A stretch of DNA of 64,000 nucleotides. It comes from Dechloromonas sp. TW-R-39-2. GTDB lineage: Bacteria > Pseudomonadota > Gammaproteobacteria > Burkholderiales > Rhodocyclaceae. Shown here piece after piece: positions 49,896-59,141 of this stretch (its first letter is position 1; every line of letters begins with the position of its first letter). Made by a program: the position numbers and the translations under genes. Under the pieces are notes generated by a model that was not told the DNA's origin, searched no databases, and saw only the letters and a program-made list of their open reading frames with translations. The stretch is taken from positions 3,318,501 to 3,382,500 of the forward strand of contig NZ_CP045202.1 of the NCBI RefSeq assembly GCF_016864195.1. Direction: 5' to 3'.

Positions 49896-51131
49896 ATGGT
49901 TCACGCTTCGCCAGCCAACGAGTTGAATGACATGCCAAATGCCTTGCCGCGAGAACATCTCCCTGCCGGCCATGTCATTTGCCAGGCTGGCGCGCCCGGC
50001 GATTCTGCCTACCTGATCGAGGCCGGATCGGTTGAAGTCCTGTCGCAGGAAGGCATCCGCATTGCCGTCCTGAGCGCCGGCGAAATTTTTGGTGAAGTTG
50101 CCCTGCTCGACCAGTTGCCGCGCACGGCGACCGTCCTGACTCTCGCACCAACAACCTTGATGCGCATTGAACGGGCGCACGTTCAGGAACTCCTCAAGCG
50201 AACCGACCCGGTCATCCGCCACCTGTTGATGCTCCTGCTCGAACGTTTCCGCAACCGCAGCGGCCACGAAAACATACCGGGGCTCAATCCCGAGGCTGCC
50301 CTCGACAGCGACGCCGCCAACCTGACGCTGATGCTGGCCCAGGACCTGACCCATGCCATGGCCAACGGCCTGCTGGAACTGGCCTACCAACCGCTGATCA
50401 GCCTGCCGGAACGCAACCTGATCGGCTTCGAGGCACTGATCCGCTGGCAGCACCCGCTGCTCGGCAGCGTCATGCCGACCAAACTGATCAGCCTGGCCGA
50501 AAAAACCGGCCTGATCCATCCGCTCGGTCTCTGGGTCCTGCAGCGTGCGATGAACGACTGGCCGACCCTGCGCAGCTATTGCCAGCCCGGCATGCTCAGC
50601 ACGCCCTTCATCAGCGTCAATCTTTCACCGGCCGAACTGGGCAATCCGCAGATCGTCGAGTCGATCGCCCGCTTCCTCGACGAAGGCGGCATTCCGCCCC
50701 ATGAGCTGCAGATCGAGTTGACCGAATCGGCCGTCATCGAAGACCTGCCGAGCGCCAAGCAAGTATTGCAAAAGCTGGCGGCAACGGGCGTCGCGATTGC
50801 CCTCGACGACTTCGGTACGGGCTACGCCAGCTTCGATTACCTCAACACCTTGCCGATTTCCTGCCTGAAAATCGACCAGACCTTCATCCAGGAAGTACTC
50901 GTTTCTTCACGCCGGCGCGAAATTGTCCAGACCTCGGTCAACCTGGCTCGCTCGCTCGGCCTGATCAGCATTGCCGAAGGCATTGAAGACGAGAGCACGT
51001 CGGATCTGCTGGTCGAACTCGGCTGCGGCATTGCCCAGGGCTACTTCTACGCCCGTCCGCTCAGCCTGCAGGCGATTCCGAAATGGCTGGAAGAGGCCCG
51101 TATCCTGGGGCGCGTCAGCCGCGGCGACTAG
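49896..51131 (+). CDS. Soluble cyclic-nucleotide-binding / EAL phosphodiesterase fusion
   Basis: 411 residues, no signal or membrane span. The cNMP-binding barrel (about 15-120) has a good phosphate-binding cassette FGEVALLDQLPRTATV (residues 65-80, with the R-T-A that contacts cyclic phosphate). It is joined by a linker (120-150) to an EAL domain (about 155-405). EAL residues look intact: EALIRW (179-184), NLSPAEL, ELTESAVI, LDDFGTGYASF, LKIDQTF, AEGIE and GYFYARPL. It should therefore hydrolyse c-di-GMP, perhaps under cAMP-type control. ATG 49896 is in frame; 49891 is not. Monocistronic. Confidence 0.9.
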   Translation: MVHASPANELNDMPNALPREHLPAGHVICQAGAPGDSAYLIEAGSVEVLSQEGIRIAVLSAGEIFGEVALLDQLPRTATVLTLAPTTLMRIERAHVQELLKRTDPVIRHLLMLLLERFRNRSGHENIPGLNPEAALDSDAANLTLMLAQDLTHAMANGLLELAYQPLISLPERNLIGFEALIRWQHPLLGSVMPTKLISLAEKTGLIHPLGLWVLQRAMNDWPTLRSYCQPGMLSTPFISVNLSPAELGNPQIVESIARFLDEGGIPPHELQIELTESAVIEDLPSAKQVLQKLAATGVAIALDDFGTGYASFDYLNTLPISCLKIDQTFIQEVLVSSRRREIVQTSVNLARSLGLISIAEGIEDESTSDLLVELGCGIAQGYFYARPLSLQAIPKWLEEARILGRVSRGD

Positions 51132-51213
51132 GCCTCGGCGACGCGAAGCACCTCAGCCAGCCGACTTTGGCGGGTTCGATTAATCTCCCGAAACACGCGT
51201 TGCCAGCCTTGAA

Positions 51214-51726
51214 CTATCCCTTCAACCAGGGCTTCAAGAGTTGGCGCAAGGCAGCTTCGTTATAGCCGTTGATCAGTTCTTCACCAACCACGATCAGCGG
51301 CACCCCGTTGCCGCCCAGTTTCCGGTGCTCGCTGAGCGCGCTCGAACTCTGCTCGATATCGCGCTCGGTATAGCGAATCCCGTTCGCCTGAAAGAAAGCC
51401 CGCGTCATCTTGCAGTAGCCGCACCACTCGGTGGCATAAAGGATAACTTCCGGCTGGCTGGCTTCGGCCGAGATCGCCATCGGCGCCGTCTTCGCCTGCC
51501 AGTAAGGGCGGCCAAACCAGAGCAGCAAGACGCTGACCAGCAGGAGCATCAACCAGCGGCCGGCACCGCGGCGTGATTCACCGGAAGCCGGCAACTGGCG
51601 GAAGCTGGCCGGCGCCGATTCACGACCGGATTTGGCATATGCCCTGGAACATGACGGACACTGCCAATCCGGCGCCTGGTCGCTACTTTTCCGGATGTAG
51701 GCACAATGGGGACAAATCTGGCTCAA
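51214..51726 (-). CDS. Membrane-anchored glutaredoxin with N-terminal zinc ribbon
   Basis: 170 residues. An N-terminal zinc ribbon has two CxxC pairs (CPHC at about 5-8 and CPSC at about 24-27), followed by a Ser-rich linker, one membrane span (RWLMLLLVSVLLLWFG, about 60-75) and a glutaredoxin domain (about 95-170) with active site TEWCGYCKM and GVPLIVVGEELINGY. The start is TTG at 51726, supported by AAGGAAGG five bases upstream; no ATG fits. It lies 22 bases after algR on the same strand, probably in the algZR transcript. Which side of the membrane the glutaredoxin domain faces is not settled by the sequence. Confidence 0.78.
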   Translation of the reverse strand: MSQICPHCAYIRKSSDQAPDWQCPSCSRAYAKSGRESAPASFRQLPASGESRRGAGRWLMLLLVSVLLLWFGRPYWQAKTAPMAISAEASQPEVILYATEWCGYCKMTRAFFQANGIRYTERDIEQSSSALSEHRKLGGNGVPLIVVGEELINGYNEAALRQLLKPWLKG

Positions 51727-51748
51727 GGCAGCCTTCCTTTCAATGAAA

Positions 51749-52525
51749 TCATGACTGCAGAACCAGGGCTTTGGCCGGCGCCCATTGACGACGACTGACC
51801 GGCAATCGATCCGGCACGCCACTGAGCAATGCCCAGCCATAAGCCTCCGCATCATCGCCGGCCGCTTTTTCAAAACCGGCGATGGCTGACCGGGCGACCA
51901 GCACAGCCCGATGCAGGCGAATAAAACGTTCGGCAAACTCGGCTTCAAGATGCGTCAGGCTATCGTCGAGCAGATATTCGCGGTCGACCGTCCGGGCAGT
52001 GACATATTTGGTGTCGGCCCGGAAATAAAACACCTCGGCCACCGGCACCAGCAGCAGGCGGCCCCGCTCGTGCGACGAGAGATGGCTTCGTCCGCTGCCG
52101 CGTACCTTGTGCCCGATGTCGGCCAGCAGGGCGGCATCCGGCAACTGGCTACCGACTTTCTGCAAGGCCGTCAGCAGGCGCTGGGTACGCACCGGTTTGA
52201 GCAGGTAATCGAGCGCATTCAGGTCAAATGCCTGGACTGCGTAATTGTCATAGGCCGTGGTAAAGATGACAGCCACCGGCCGGGCCAGCGAGCCGAGGTG
52301 GCCCGCCAGCTCGATGCCGTCCATCCCCGGCATGCGAATATCGGCCAGCACGACGTCGACCGCGTGATCACGCAAAAAATCGAGCGCCGCCAGGCCATTG
52401 CCGGCCTCGCCGACAATTTCGGTCGGCAACTGGCCGGCGATGTCGCCGAGCAGCTCGCGCAAGCGAGCCCGGGCCAACGGCTCGTCATCGACGATCAGGA
52501 TTTTCAAGCGGCTTTCTGACGACAT
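51749..52525 (-). CDS. algR: LytTR response regulator (AlgR-type)
   Basis: 258 residues: receiver domain (LKILIVDDEPLARARLRELL, phospho-Asp in VLADIRMPGMDG, TAYDNYAVQAFD) and C-terminal LytTR DNA-binding domain (VYYFRADTKYVT-like VFYFRADTKYVTARTVD, and FIRLHRAVLVARSAI). Gene context, adjacent to an AlgZ-like kinase and next to argH, is the basis for the AlgR name. In Pseudomonas this pair controls alginate and type IV pili; the target here is unknown. It overlaps the kinase by 22 bases. Confidence 0.85.
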   Translation of the reverse strand: MSSESRLKILIVDDEPLARARLRELLGDIAGQLPTEIVGEAGNGLAALDFLRDHAVDVVLADIRMPGMDGIELAGHLGSLARPVAVIFTTAYDNYAVQAFDLNALDYLLKPVRTQRLLTALQKVGSQLPDAALLADIGHKVRGSGRSHLSSHERGRLLLVPVAEVFYFRADTKYVTARTVDREYLLDDSLTHLEAEFAERFIRLHRAVLVARSAIAGFEKAAGDDAEAYGWALLSGVPDRLPVSRRQWAPAKALVLQS

Positions 52526-53517
52526 GGCAGGATGATGCGGACCTCGTAACGGTGATCGCCCGTCTCGATCTCAAGCCGGGCTTCGAGATCGTAATACAAG
52601 GCCAGGCGTTCACGGATATTGGCAACGGCAATCTGGTTGCCAGCGGCATGCTGGACCTGACCGACGGTTGGATTGGCAATGGCGATCCACAACGCGTCAC
52701 CCCGCTGACTGATCTCGATCCGGACCGTGCCGCCGTCGGGCGCCGGCTCGATGCCGTGATAAACGGCATTTTCGAGCAAAGGCTGCAGCATCAATGGCGG
52801 AATCGGCAGGCCCATGAAAACCGGGCCAATTTGCCAGTCGACCGCAAGACGCTCGCCCAGGCGCAGATGCTCCAGTTCAAGATATTGTTTGCCGAGCGCG
52901 ATTTCATCGGCCAGGCTGACCAGCTCGCCGGGGTCGCGCATCGCTGCACGAAACAAGTCGGAAAGCGACTCCAGCGCCGCCTCGGCTTGCTGCGGCCGGG
53001 CGCGGATCAGCGACAGTACGGCATTCAATGAATTGAACAGGAAATGCGGCCGGATACGGGCATTCAGCGCGGCCAGCCTGGCCTCGCTCTGGGCCGGCGA
53101 GAAAGCCCGGGCGCGCAATTCGAAATAGCCGAGCAGGAACGCGGCGGCAATCATCGCCAGCAAGGCCGCACGGCCCGGACTGACCGCATCGTTCAAGGCG
53201 ATCGACTGCCAATAGGCAAAAAGCACGAGAGCAAGAGCGCCGGCCAGCGCCAGGACCAGCGCTTGCCCCAGGCGCAGCGGCAGACGCCAGAGCAGATCAC
53301 GGGCGAAGGCCAGCAGGCCGAGGCAAATCAGCAGCAAGGGCTCGACGATGGCCGCGAGGTCAATGTAACTCGCCAGCCAGCCGGACAATCCGGGCGACAT
53401 CACGAGGGCCGCAACCAGCGCCAGCCCGTTGATTCCGAGCAAGGCGCGCAGCATCACCCCGAAATTACGCCAGTCGGGCAGGGGGTACGTCGCGGGAAAG
53501 TGCCGTATACTTGTCAT
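52504..53517 (-). CDS. algZ: Histidine kinase of the LytS/AlgZ (FimS) type
   Basis: 337 residues: about four to five N-terminal membrane spans (roughly 20-155), then the His-kinase core with RPHFLFNSLNAVLSLIRARP, whose His is the phosphorylation site, and a degenerate ATPase domain with PPLMLQPLLENAVYHGIEP as N-box. It lacks the usual later boxes of classical kinases, as is normal for AlgZ. The first ATG is at 53517, 45 bases from argH on the other strand. Overlaps algR. Confidence 0.85.
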   Translation of the reverse strand: MTSIRHFPATYPLPDWRNFGVMLRALLGINGLALVAALVMSPGLSGWLASYIDLAAIVEPLLLICLGLLAFARDLLWRLPLRLGQALVLALAGALALVLFAYWQSIALNDAVSPGRAALLAMIAAAFLLGYFELRARAFSPAQSEARLAALNARIRPHFLFNSLNAVLSLIRARPQQAEAALESLSDLFRAAMRDPGELVSLADEIALGKQYLELEHLRLGERLAVDWQIGPVFMGLPIPPLMLQPLLENAVYHGIEPAPDGGTVRIEISQRGDALWIAIANPTVGQVQHAAGNQIAVANIRERLALYYDLEARLEIETGDHRYEVRIILPCRQKAA

Positions 53518-53562
53518 TCTCTGTGCAATTTGCGCCTGATTTCCCGATTCTAGACCAAAGAC

Positions 53563-54951
53563 ATGACTTCCAACGCCACGCAATACACCTGGGCCGGACG
53601 CTTCTCCGAGCCGGTTTCCGATCTCGTCAAACGCTATACCGCTTCCGTCGACTTCGACCAGCGCATGTGGCGTCAGGATATCCGCGGCTCGCTGGCGCAC
53701 GCCCGCATGCTGGCCAAGCAGGGCATCATCGCCGCCGCCGACCTGGCCGACATCGAGCGCGGCATGGCCATCGTCACCGAGGAAATTGAGTCGGGCAAGT
53801 TCGAATGGTCGCTCGACCTCGAAGACGTGCATCTGAACATCGAGAAGCGCCTCACCGCCCTCGTTGGCGATGCCGGCAAGCGCCTGCACACCGGCCGCTC
53901 GCGCAACGACCAGGTGGCCACCGACATCCGCCTCTACCTGCGCGATGCAATCGACGACATCCAGCTGCTGCTCAAGGCCTTCCGCGCTGCACTGGTCGAT
54001 TTGGCCGAAAAGGAAGCGTCGACCGCGATGCCCGGTTTCACCCACCTGCAGGTCGCCCAGCCGGTCACCTTCGGCCACCACATGCTGGCCTATTTCGAGA
54101 TGTTCGGCCGTGACGCCGAGCGCTACGCCGACTGTCGCAAGCGCGTCGCCCGCCTGCCGCTCGGCGCTGCCGCACTGGCCGGCACGACCTACCCGATCGA
54201 CCGCGAATATGTCGCCGAACAGCTGGGCTTTGAGGGCGTCTGCGAGAACTCGCTGGATGCCGTGTCGGATCGCGATTTCGCCATCGAATTCACCTCGGCC
54301 TGCGCCCTGCTCATGATGCACATCAGCCGCCTGTCGGAGGAACTGGTCATGTGGATGAGCCCGCGCGTCGGTTTCATCCAGATCGCCGACCGCTTCTGCA
54401 CCGGCTCGTCAATCATGCCGCAGAAGAAAAACCCGGATGTGCCGGAACTGGCGCGCGGCAAGACCGGCCGCGTGTACGGCCAGCTGATGAGCCTGCTGAC
54501 CCTGATGAAGTCGCAGCCGCTGGCCTACAACAAGGACAATCAGGAAGATAAAGAGCCGCTGTTCGACGCCGTCGACACCGTTACCGACACCCTGCGCATC
54601 TTCGCCGACATGGCCGGTGGCATCACCGTCAAGCCGGAAGCGATGAAAGCCGCGCTGACACAAGGCTTCGCCACCGCCACCGATCTCGCCGACTACCTGG
54701 TCAAGAAGGGCCTGCCCTTCCGCGATGCGCACGAAGCCGTCGGCCACGCCGTCAAGGCCGCCGAACAGAAGGGCGTCGATCTGCCGCAACTGACGCTGGA
54801 AGAAATCCGCGCTTTCTGCCCGCAGGTGGAAAACGACGTTTTCGCGGTGTTGACCGTGGAAGGCTCGCTGGCCAGCCGCAACCACATCGGCGGCACCGCA
54901 CCGGAACAGGTCAAGGCTGCCGTCATCCGGGCCCGCCAGCGCCTTGGCTAA
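53563..54951 (+). CDS. argH: Argininosuccinate lyase
   Basis: Final step of arginine synthesis: argininosuccinate to arginine and fumarate. 462 residues. Marks: the N-terminal [60 protein letters not shown], and the signature [16 protein letters not shown] with catalytic Ser. Divergent from algZ as in Pseudomonas. A terminator follows. Confidence 0.97.
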   Translation: MTSNATQYTWAGRFSEPVSDLVKRYTASVDFDQRMWRQDIRGSLAHARMLAKQGIIAAADLADIERGMAIVTEEIESGKFEWSLDLEDVHLNIEKRLTALVGDAGKRLHTGRSRNDQVATDIRLYLRDAIDDIQLLLKAFRAALVDLAEKEASTAMPGFTHLQVAQPVTFGHHMLAYFEMFGRDAERYADCRKRVARLPLGAAALAGTTYPIDREYVAEQLGFEGVCENSLDAVSDRDFAIEFTSACALLMMHISRLSEELVMWMSPRVGFIQIADRFCTGSSIMPQKKNPDVPELARGKTGRVYGQLMSLLTLMKSQPLAYNKDNQEDKEPLFDAVDTVTDTLRIFADMAGGITVKPEAMKAALTQGFATATDLADYLVKKGLPFRDAHEAVGHAVKAAEQKGVDLPQLTLEEIRAFCPQVENDVFAVLTVEGSLASRNHIGGTAPEQVKAAVIRARQRLG

Positions 54952-54970
54952 ACTGCCGAATCAACAGCGG

Positions 54971-55000
54971 AACCGCCGGCTCACCCCGGCGGTTTTTTTG
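54971..55000 (+). terminator. Intrinsic terminator after argH
   Basis: Stem CCGCCGG / CCGGCGG (loop CTCACC) with a seven-base T-run. The T-run also forms part of the -35 of the next promoter. Confidence 0.85.
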
Positions 55001-55026
55001 CGCCATTAATATTAGTGGTTTATTAT
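54998..55026 (+). promoter_or_regulatory. Promoter of the OsmC gene with operator-like palindrome in the spacer
   Basis: TTGCGC (54998-55003) and TATTAT (55021-55026) are spaced by 17 bases. Almost all of the spacer is the near-palindrome CCATTAATATTAGTGG (55003-55018; one mismatched pair). A repressor bound there would block RNA polymerase. The motif does not match the OhrR site I know. Confidence 0.55.
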
Positions 55027-55085
55027 ATAGATGGTTGCCAATACAGCGCAGCCAACCCAAACAATAACCACCAAGGAAGATCAGC

Positions 55086-55463
55086 ATGTACGCCACCGTT
55101 GTCGACAGCACCCCGCGCATCAAGGTCACCACCAGCAAGTTCGAGGCCGACTACGCCCTCGACGGTTCGCTGATGAATCCGCTGGAAGCCTTCTACGCCT
55201 CACTGGCCGCCTGCGCCGCCGTGTTCGCCAAGAAAGCCTGCAAGGCGCTGGGCACTTCCGCCGCCGGCATCGAAATCAACTGCAAGCCCTTTGCCGGCCC
55301 CGGCGGCCCGCTGACGCTCGCCAAGTTCAAGACCGAAGTCCGCTTCCCCGAAGGCTTCACGGCCGAGCAGAAAGCCGCCGTGCTCGACAGCATCGTGCAT
55401 TGCGCGGTCAAGGAAGTCGTCGCCGACGGCCCGAGCATCGAGTTTCTGGTCGAAGAAGTCTGA
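55086..55463 (+). CDS. OsmC/Ohr family protein
   Basis: 125 residues. OsmC-fold: FEADYALDGSLMNPLEAFYA, SLAACAAVFAKKACKALG, a central helix, and a C-terminal part with IVHCAVKEVVADG. OsmC/Ohr proteins reduce organic hydroperoxides through two cysteines; here two candidates exist (AAC at about 43 and HCAV at about 108), roughly the expected separation. Short form lacking the extra N-terminal strand of Ohr. Unlinked to other genes and framed by two terminators; it has its own promoter. Confidence 0.8.
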   Translation: MYATVVDSTPRIKVTTSKFEADYALDGSLMNPLEAFYASLAACAAVFAKKACKALGTSAAGIEINCKPFAGPGGPLTLAKFKTEVRFPEGFTAEQKAAVLDSIVHCAVKEVVADGPSIEFLVEEV

Positions 55464-55479
55464 GTTTCCTGCTCCCAAG

Positions 55480-55507
55480 AAAAAGCCCGCCAATCGGCGG
55501 GCTTTTT
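55480..55507. terminator. Bidirectional terminator between the OsmC gene and grxD
   Basis: Stem AAAAAGCCCGCC-AAT-CGGCGGGCTTTTT: long symmetric hairpin with A-run and T-run. Confidence 0.88.
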
Positions 55508-55528
55508 CGTTTTCTGGCGTCGAAAAAC

Positions 55529-55852
55529 TCAGGCCTTGGCGACCTCGGCGAGCAATTGCTGCAGTTCGCCGGATTGGTACATTTCCTTGGCGATGTCGCA
55601 GCCGCCGACGAATTCGCCGTTGATGTAGAGCTGCGGAATGGTCGGCCAGTTGGCGTATTCCTTGACGCCGTTGCGGATTTCTTCGTCGGCCAGCACGTTG
55701 ACCGTGACAAAGTTCTCAACGCCGCAAAGCTTGAGAATTTGCACGACGGTGGCGGAAAAACCGCATTGCGGGAAGCGGGCGTCACCCTTCATGTAGAGGA
55801 CAACCGGGTTGGTGGTGACGGTGTCGTGAATGCGTTTTTGTACGTCGGACAT
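55529..55852 (-). CDS. grxD: Monothiol glutaredoxin (Grx4)
   Basis: 107 residues with the CGFS active site ([20 protein letters not shown]) and [16 protein letters not shown]. Monothiol glutaredoxins carry iron-sulfur clusters for delivery. The ATG at 55852 has GGAGAAATC upstream. It follows prmC on the same strand, the common hemA-prfA-prmC-grxD order. Confidence 0.95.
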   Translation of the reverse strand: MSDVQKRIHDTVTTNPVVLYMKGDARFPQCGFSATVVQILKLCGVENFVTVNVLADEEIRNGVKEYANWPTIPQLYINGEFVGGCDIAKEMYQSGELQQLLAEVAKA

Positions 55853-55865
55853 GATTTCTCCAGTT

Positions 55866-56687
55866 TTACAGATGTCCGCCTGAAACACGGGCAATGCCGG
55901 CCAGGTCGGGATAAGTTGACGCCGCTTTGAACCCGGCGCCGTCCAATAAGTTCCGGCTTGCTTCGCCCTGATCGTAGCCATGCTCGAACAACAGCCAGCT
56001 CGCCGGCTGCAGATGGCCGGCGGCCGCAGCGACAATCTGGCGGATGCAGGCCAGCCCGTTGCCGCCAGCCTCGCCATCGCTCAGCGCCATTTGCGGTTCG
56101 AACGGCAGGCCGTCGCGTTGCAGATGCGGATCGCCTTCGGCGACGTAAGGCGGATTCGAAACGATCAGGTCAAAACGTTCGCCGGACAGCGGCTCAAACC
56201 AGCTGCCCTGACGGAATTCAATATTCGCACCGAGCCGCCCGGCATTGTTGCGCGCCACCGAAATGGCACCCGGCGAGAGGTCGACCGCGACAACACGGGC
56301 GGACGGGCATTCCAGCGCCAGCGAAATGGCGACGATGCCGGAACCGGTGCCGAGGTCGAGAATGCGCGGCTGGGTCATGCCCTTGAGCCGCTCGAGCGCC
56401 AGATCGATCAGCACTTCGGTTTCCGGACGCGGGATCAGCACATCGGGCGAAACCTGGAAGACGCGACCGCGAAACTCGGCCTCGCCGACCAGATAGGCGA
56501 GCGGTTCGCCGGCAGCGCGGCGTTCGACCCATTCGGCGAACTGGGCGTAAGCCGGCGCAAAGACCGGCGTTTCCGGTCGGGCCAGCAGGTCGGTGTGCGT
56601 GCAACCGGTGGCGTATTCGAGCAGTAGACGTGCGTCGAGCCGGTCGATCTTGCTGCGTGCCGCGGTCAACGCTTCGCCCAGGGTCAT
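55866..56687 (-). CDS. prmC: Release factor glutamine methyltransferase
   Basis: N5-methylates the GGQ glutamine of release factors RF1 and RF2. 273 residues with the SAM motif [20 protein letters not shown] and the catalytic [13 protein letters not shown]. The ATG lies two bases after the prfA stop; prfA encodes the RF1 substrate. Confidence 0.95.
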   Translation of the reverse strand: MTLGEALTAARSKIDRLDARLLLEYATGCTHTDLLARPETPVFAPAYAQFAEWVERRAAGEPLAYLVGEAEFRGRVFQVSPDVLIPRPETEVLIDLALERLKGMTQPRILDLGTGSGIVAISLALECPSARVVAVDLSPGAISVARNNAGRLGANIEFRQGSWFEPLSGERFDLIVSNPPYVAEGDPHLQRDGLPFEPQMALSDGEAGGNGLACIRQIVAAAAGHLQPASWLLFEHGYDQGEASRNLLDGAGFKAASTYPDLAGIARVSGGHL

Positions 56688-56689
56688 TT

Positions 56690-57772
56690 TCAGTTTTGCT
56701 CGGCGAGTTCGGCCAGCAGGTCGGCCTGGTGCTCGGCCGCCAGTGCGCCGAGCAGTTCGTCCATATCGCCATCCATGATCGCAGCGATCTTGTACAGCGT
56801 CAGGTTGATGCGGTGATCGGTGATCCGGCCCTGCGGGAAGTTGTAGGTGCGGATGCGCTCGGAACGGTCGCCGGAACCGATCAAGCTCTTGCGCGTGCTC
56901 GAGATGTGCGCCTGCTGGGCGCGCACCTGCACGTCCTTGATCCGCGCCGCCAGCACCTTCATGGCCGACGCCTTGTTGGCGTGCTGCGAACGGCCGTCCT
57001 GGCATTCGGCGACGATGCCGGTCGGCAGGTGGGTGATGCGCACCGCCGAATCGGTCTTGTTGATGTGCTGACCGCCGGCCCCGGAAGCGCGGTAGGTGTC
57101 GATACGCAGGTCGGCCGGGTTGAGGTTCACATCCTCCACCTCATCGACTTCCGGCATGATCGCCACGGTGCACGCCGAGGTGTGGATACGGCCCTGCGTT
57201 TCAGTTTCCGGTACACGCTGCACGCGGTGGCCGCCCGACTCGAACTTGAGTCGCGAATAAGCGCCATTGCCGCCGATGCGGACAATGATTTCACGATAAC
57301 CGCCCAGTTCGGAATCGCTCGCCGACATGACTTCGACCTGCCAGCGCTGGCGTTCGGCATAGCGCGAATACATCCGGAACAGATCGCCGGCAAACAGCGC
57401 CGATTCGTCGCCTCCGGTCCCGGCCCGAATTTCGAGCAGGACGCTCTTTTCATCGTTCGGGTCGCGCGGCAGCAAGAGTTTTTGCAACTCGACTTCGAGC
57501 TCCGGCAAGCGCGCCTTGGCGCTGGCAATTTCTTCTTCGGCAAACTCGCGCATATCCGGATCGGCACGCATCGCCTCGGCCTCGGCCAGATCGTTCTCAG
57601 CCTGGCGGAAAGCATTGAACTGCAGGATCACCGGCTCGATTTCAGCCCGCTCGCGCGACAGTTTGCGGAACTGGTCCATATCGCCGGCCGTACTTGGCGC
57701 CGACAACATGCGGTCGATTTCATCGAGACGGTCGACCAGCAAGTCGAGTTTTTGGCGGATGGATGGCTTCAT
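56690..57772 (-). CDS. prfA: Peptide chain release factor 1
   Basis: Terminates translation at UAG and UAA. 360 residues with [20 protein letters not shown], the RF1 GGQ motif [19 protein letters not shown] (Gln of GGQ is the PrmC target) and the family N-terminus. Cotranscribed with hemA, 45 bases upstream. Confidence 0.97.
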   Translation of the reverse strand: MKPSIRQKLDLLVDRLDEIDRMLSAPSTAGDMDQFRKLSRERAEIEPVILQFNAFRQAENDLAEAEAMRADPDMREFAEEEIASAKARLPELEVELQKLLLPRDPNDEKSVLLEIRAGTGGDESALFAGDLFRMYSRYAERQRWQVEVMSASDSELGGYREIIVRIGGNGAYSRLKFESGGHRVQRVPETETQGRIHTSACTVAIMPEVDEVEDVNLNPADLRIDTYRASGAGGQHINKTDSAVRITHLPTGIVAECQDGRSQHANKASAMKVLAARIKDVQVRAQQAHISSTRKSLIGSGDRSERIRTYNFPQGRITDHRINLTLYKIAAIMDGDMDELLGALAAEHQADLLAELAEQN

Positions 57773-57817
57773 GGAAATACCGGAAATTCGCGTGCGAGAG
57801 CGGCCCGAAAACGGGCG

Positions 57818-59068
57818 CTACTCGCCGGAATGGAGATGAAAGAGGCGCGAGGCGGCGGCCTGAAGATCAGCTCGTTCACTGCCTTCGGCAAGGTTGAGCG
57901 TCTGCGTCGGGGCGTGCAGGAATTTATTGGTCAGGCGCTGCGACAATTGCTCCAGCACCTTCTCGGGCGCTTCGCCCTTGCCGAGCAGCTTCATGGCGTG
58001 CTCGATTTCATGGCGCCGCATGCGCTCGGCCGAATCACGCAGCGAACGAATGACCGGCACGGTATCGCGCGACTGCAACCAACCGAGGAAATCCTGAACC
58101 CGGTGAGCAATGATGCCCTCCGCTTCGACCACGGCAGCCTGGCGCGACTCGACACCGCTCTCGACAACCTGGGCCAGATCATCGACGGTATAGAGGAAAA
58201 CATCGTCGAGTTGCCCGGCTTCTTCTTCGATATCGCGCGGCACGGCCAGGTCGACCATGAACATCGGGCGATGCCGGCGCGCCTTGACGGCACGTTCGAC
58301 CATGCCCAGACCGATGATCGGCAGCGGGCTGGCGGTACAGGACACGATGATGTCATGCTGGGCCAGATGTTCGCCCAGCTCGTCGAGACGGATGGCCGTC
58401 CCGTTATAGCGTTCGGCCAGGGCCCGACCGCGCTCCAGCGTACGGTTGGCGATGGTCACCTGCTTCGGCTGGCGGGCGCAGAAATGGGCGGCGCACAGTT
58501 CGATCATTTCACCGGCGCCGATGAACAGGATGCGCTGCTCGGCCACCGATTCGAAAATGCGTTCGGCCAGATTGACCCCGGCCGCCGCCATCGACACCGT
58601 ATTGGCACCGATCGCCGTGGTCGAGCGCACTTCCTTGGCGACGGAGAACGAGCGCTGGAAAAGTTTGTGCAGTTGCGTACCGAGCGTGCCGCTCTCTTCG
58701 GCCACACGCACGGCATCTTTCATCTGGCCGAGAATCTGCGGTTCGCCGATGACCATCGAATCCAGGCCGCTGGCGACGCGGAAGGCATGGCGAATCGCTT
58801 CCGGCTGGTCGTGGAGGTAAATAAACGGGGCAATTTCGTCGCGGCCAACCTGATGGTAGTGCGCCAGCCACTCGATGACGATTTCGGGCGTTTCTGCCGA
58901 GCAATAGATTTCGGTGCGATTGCAGGTGGACAGGATCGCCACTTCCTTGACCGGCCGATTGCGGGTCAGATCAGCCAGAGCCTGATGCAGCTTTTCGGCG
59001 TGAAAAGCCACCCGCTCGCGAATGGCGAGAGGTGCGGAATGATGGTTGATGCCGAGGGTAAAAATCAC
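57818..59068 (-). CDS. hemA: Glutamyl-tRNA reductase
   Basis: First committed step of C5-pathway haem synthesis. 416 residues with the catalytic Cys in [42 protein letters not shown] and the NADPH fold. It starts with GTG at 59068 (family N-terminus [18 protein letters not shown]). First gene of hemA-prfA-prmC-grxD. Confidence 0.97.
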   Translation of the reverse strand: MIFTLGINHHSAPLAIRERVAFHAEKLHQALADLTRNRPVKEVAILSTCNRTEIYCSAETPEIVIEWLAHYHQVGRDEIAPFIYLHDQPEAIRHAFRVASGLDSMVIGEPQILGQMKDAVRVAEESGTLGTQLHKLFQRSFSVAKEVRSTTAIGANTVSMAAAGVNLAERIFESVAEQRILFIGAGEMIELCAAHFCARQPKQVTIANRTLERGRALAERYNGTAIRLDELGEHLAQHDIIVSCTASPLPIIGLGMVERAVKARRHRPMFMVDLAVPRDIEEEAGQLDDVFLYTVDDLAQVVESGVESRQAAVVEAEGIIAHRVQDFLGWLQSRDTVPVIRSLRDSAERMRRHEIEHAMKLLGKGEAPEKVLEQLSQRLTNKFLHAPTQTLNLAEGSERADLQAAASRLFHLHSGE

Positions 59069-59141
59069 CGGATTGGGCTATGGTCGCGCGAAACAGGGGC
59101 GGATTATAGCATCGCGCCCCCGGCCCATTCCGCGATGTAAA

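Noticed and set aside
57773..59141. Open frame on the plus strand across prfA, hemA and beyond
   Set aside because: It is antisense to well-conserved genes with correct motifs and shows no coherent domain.
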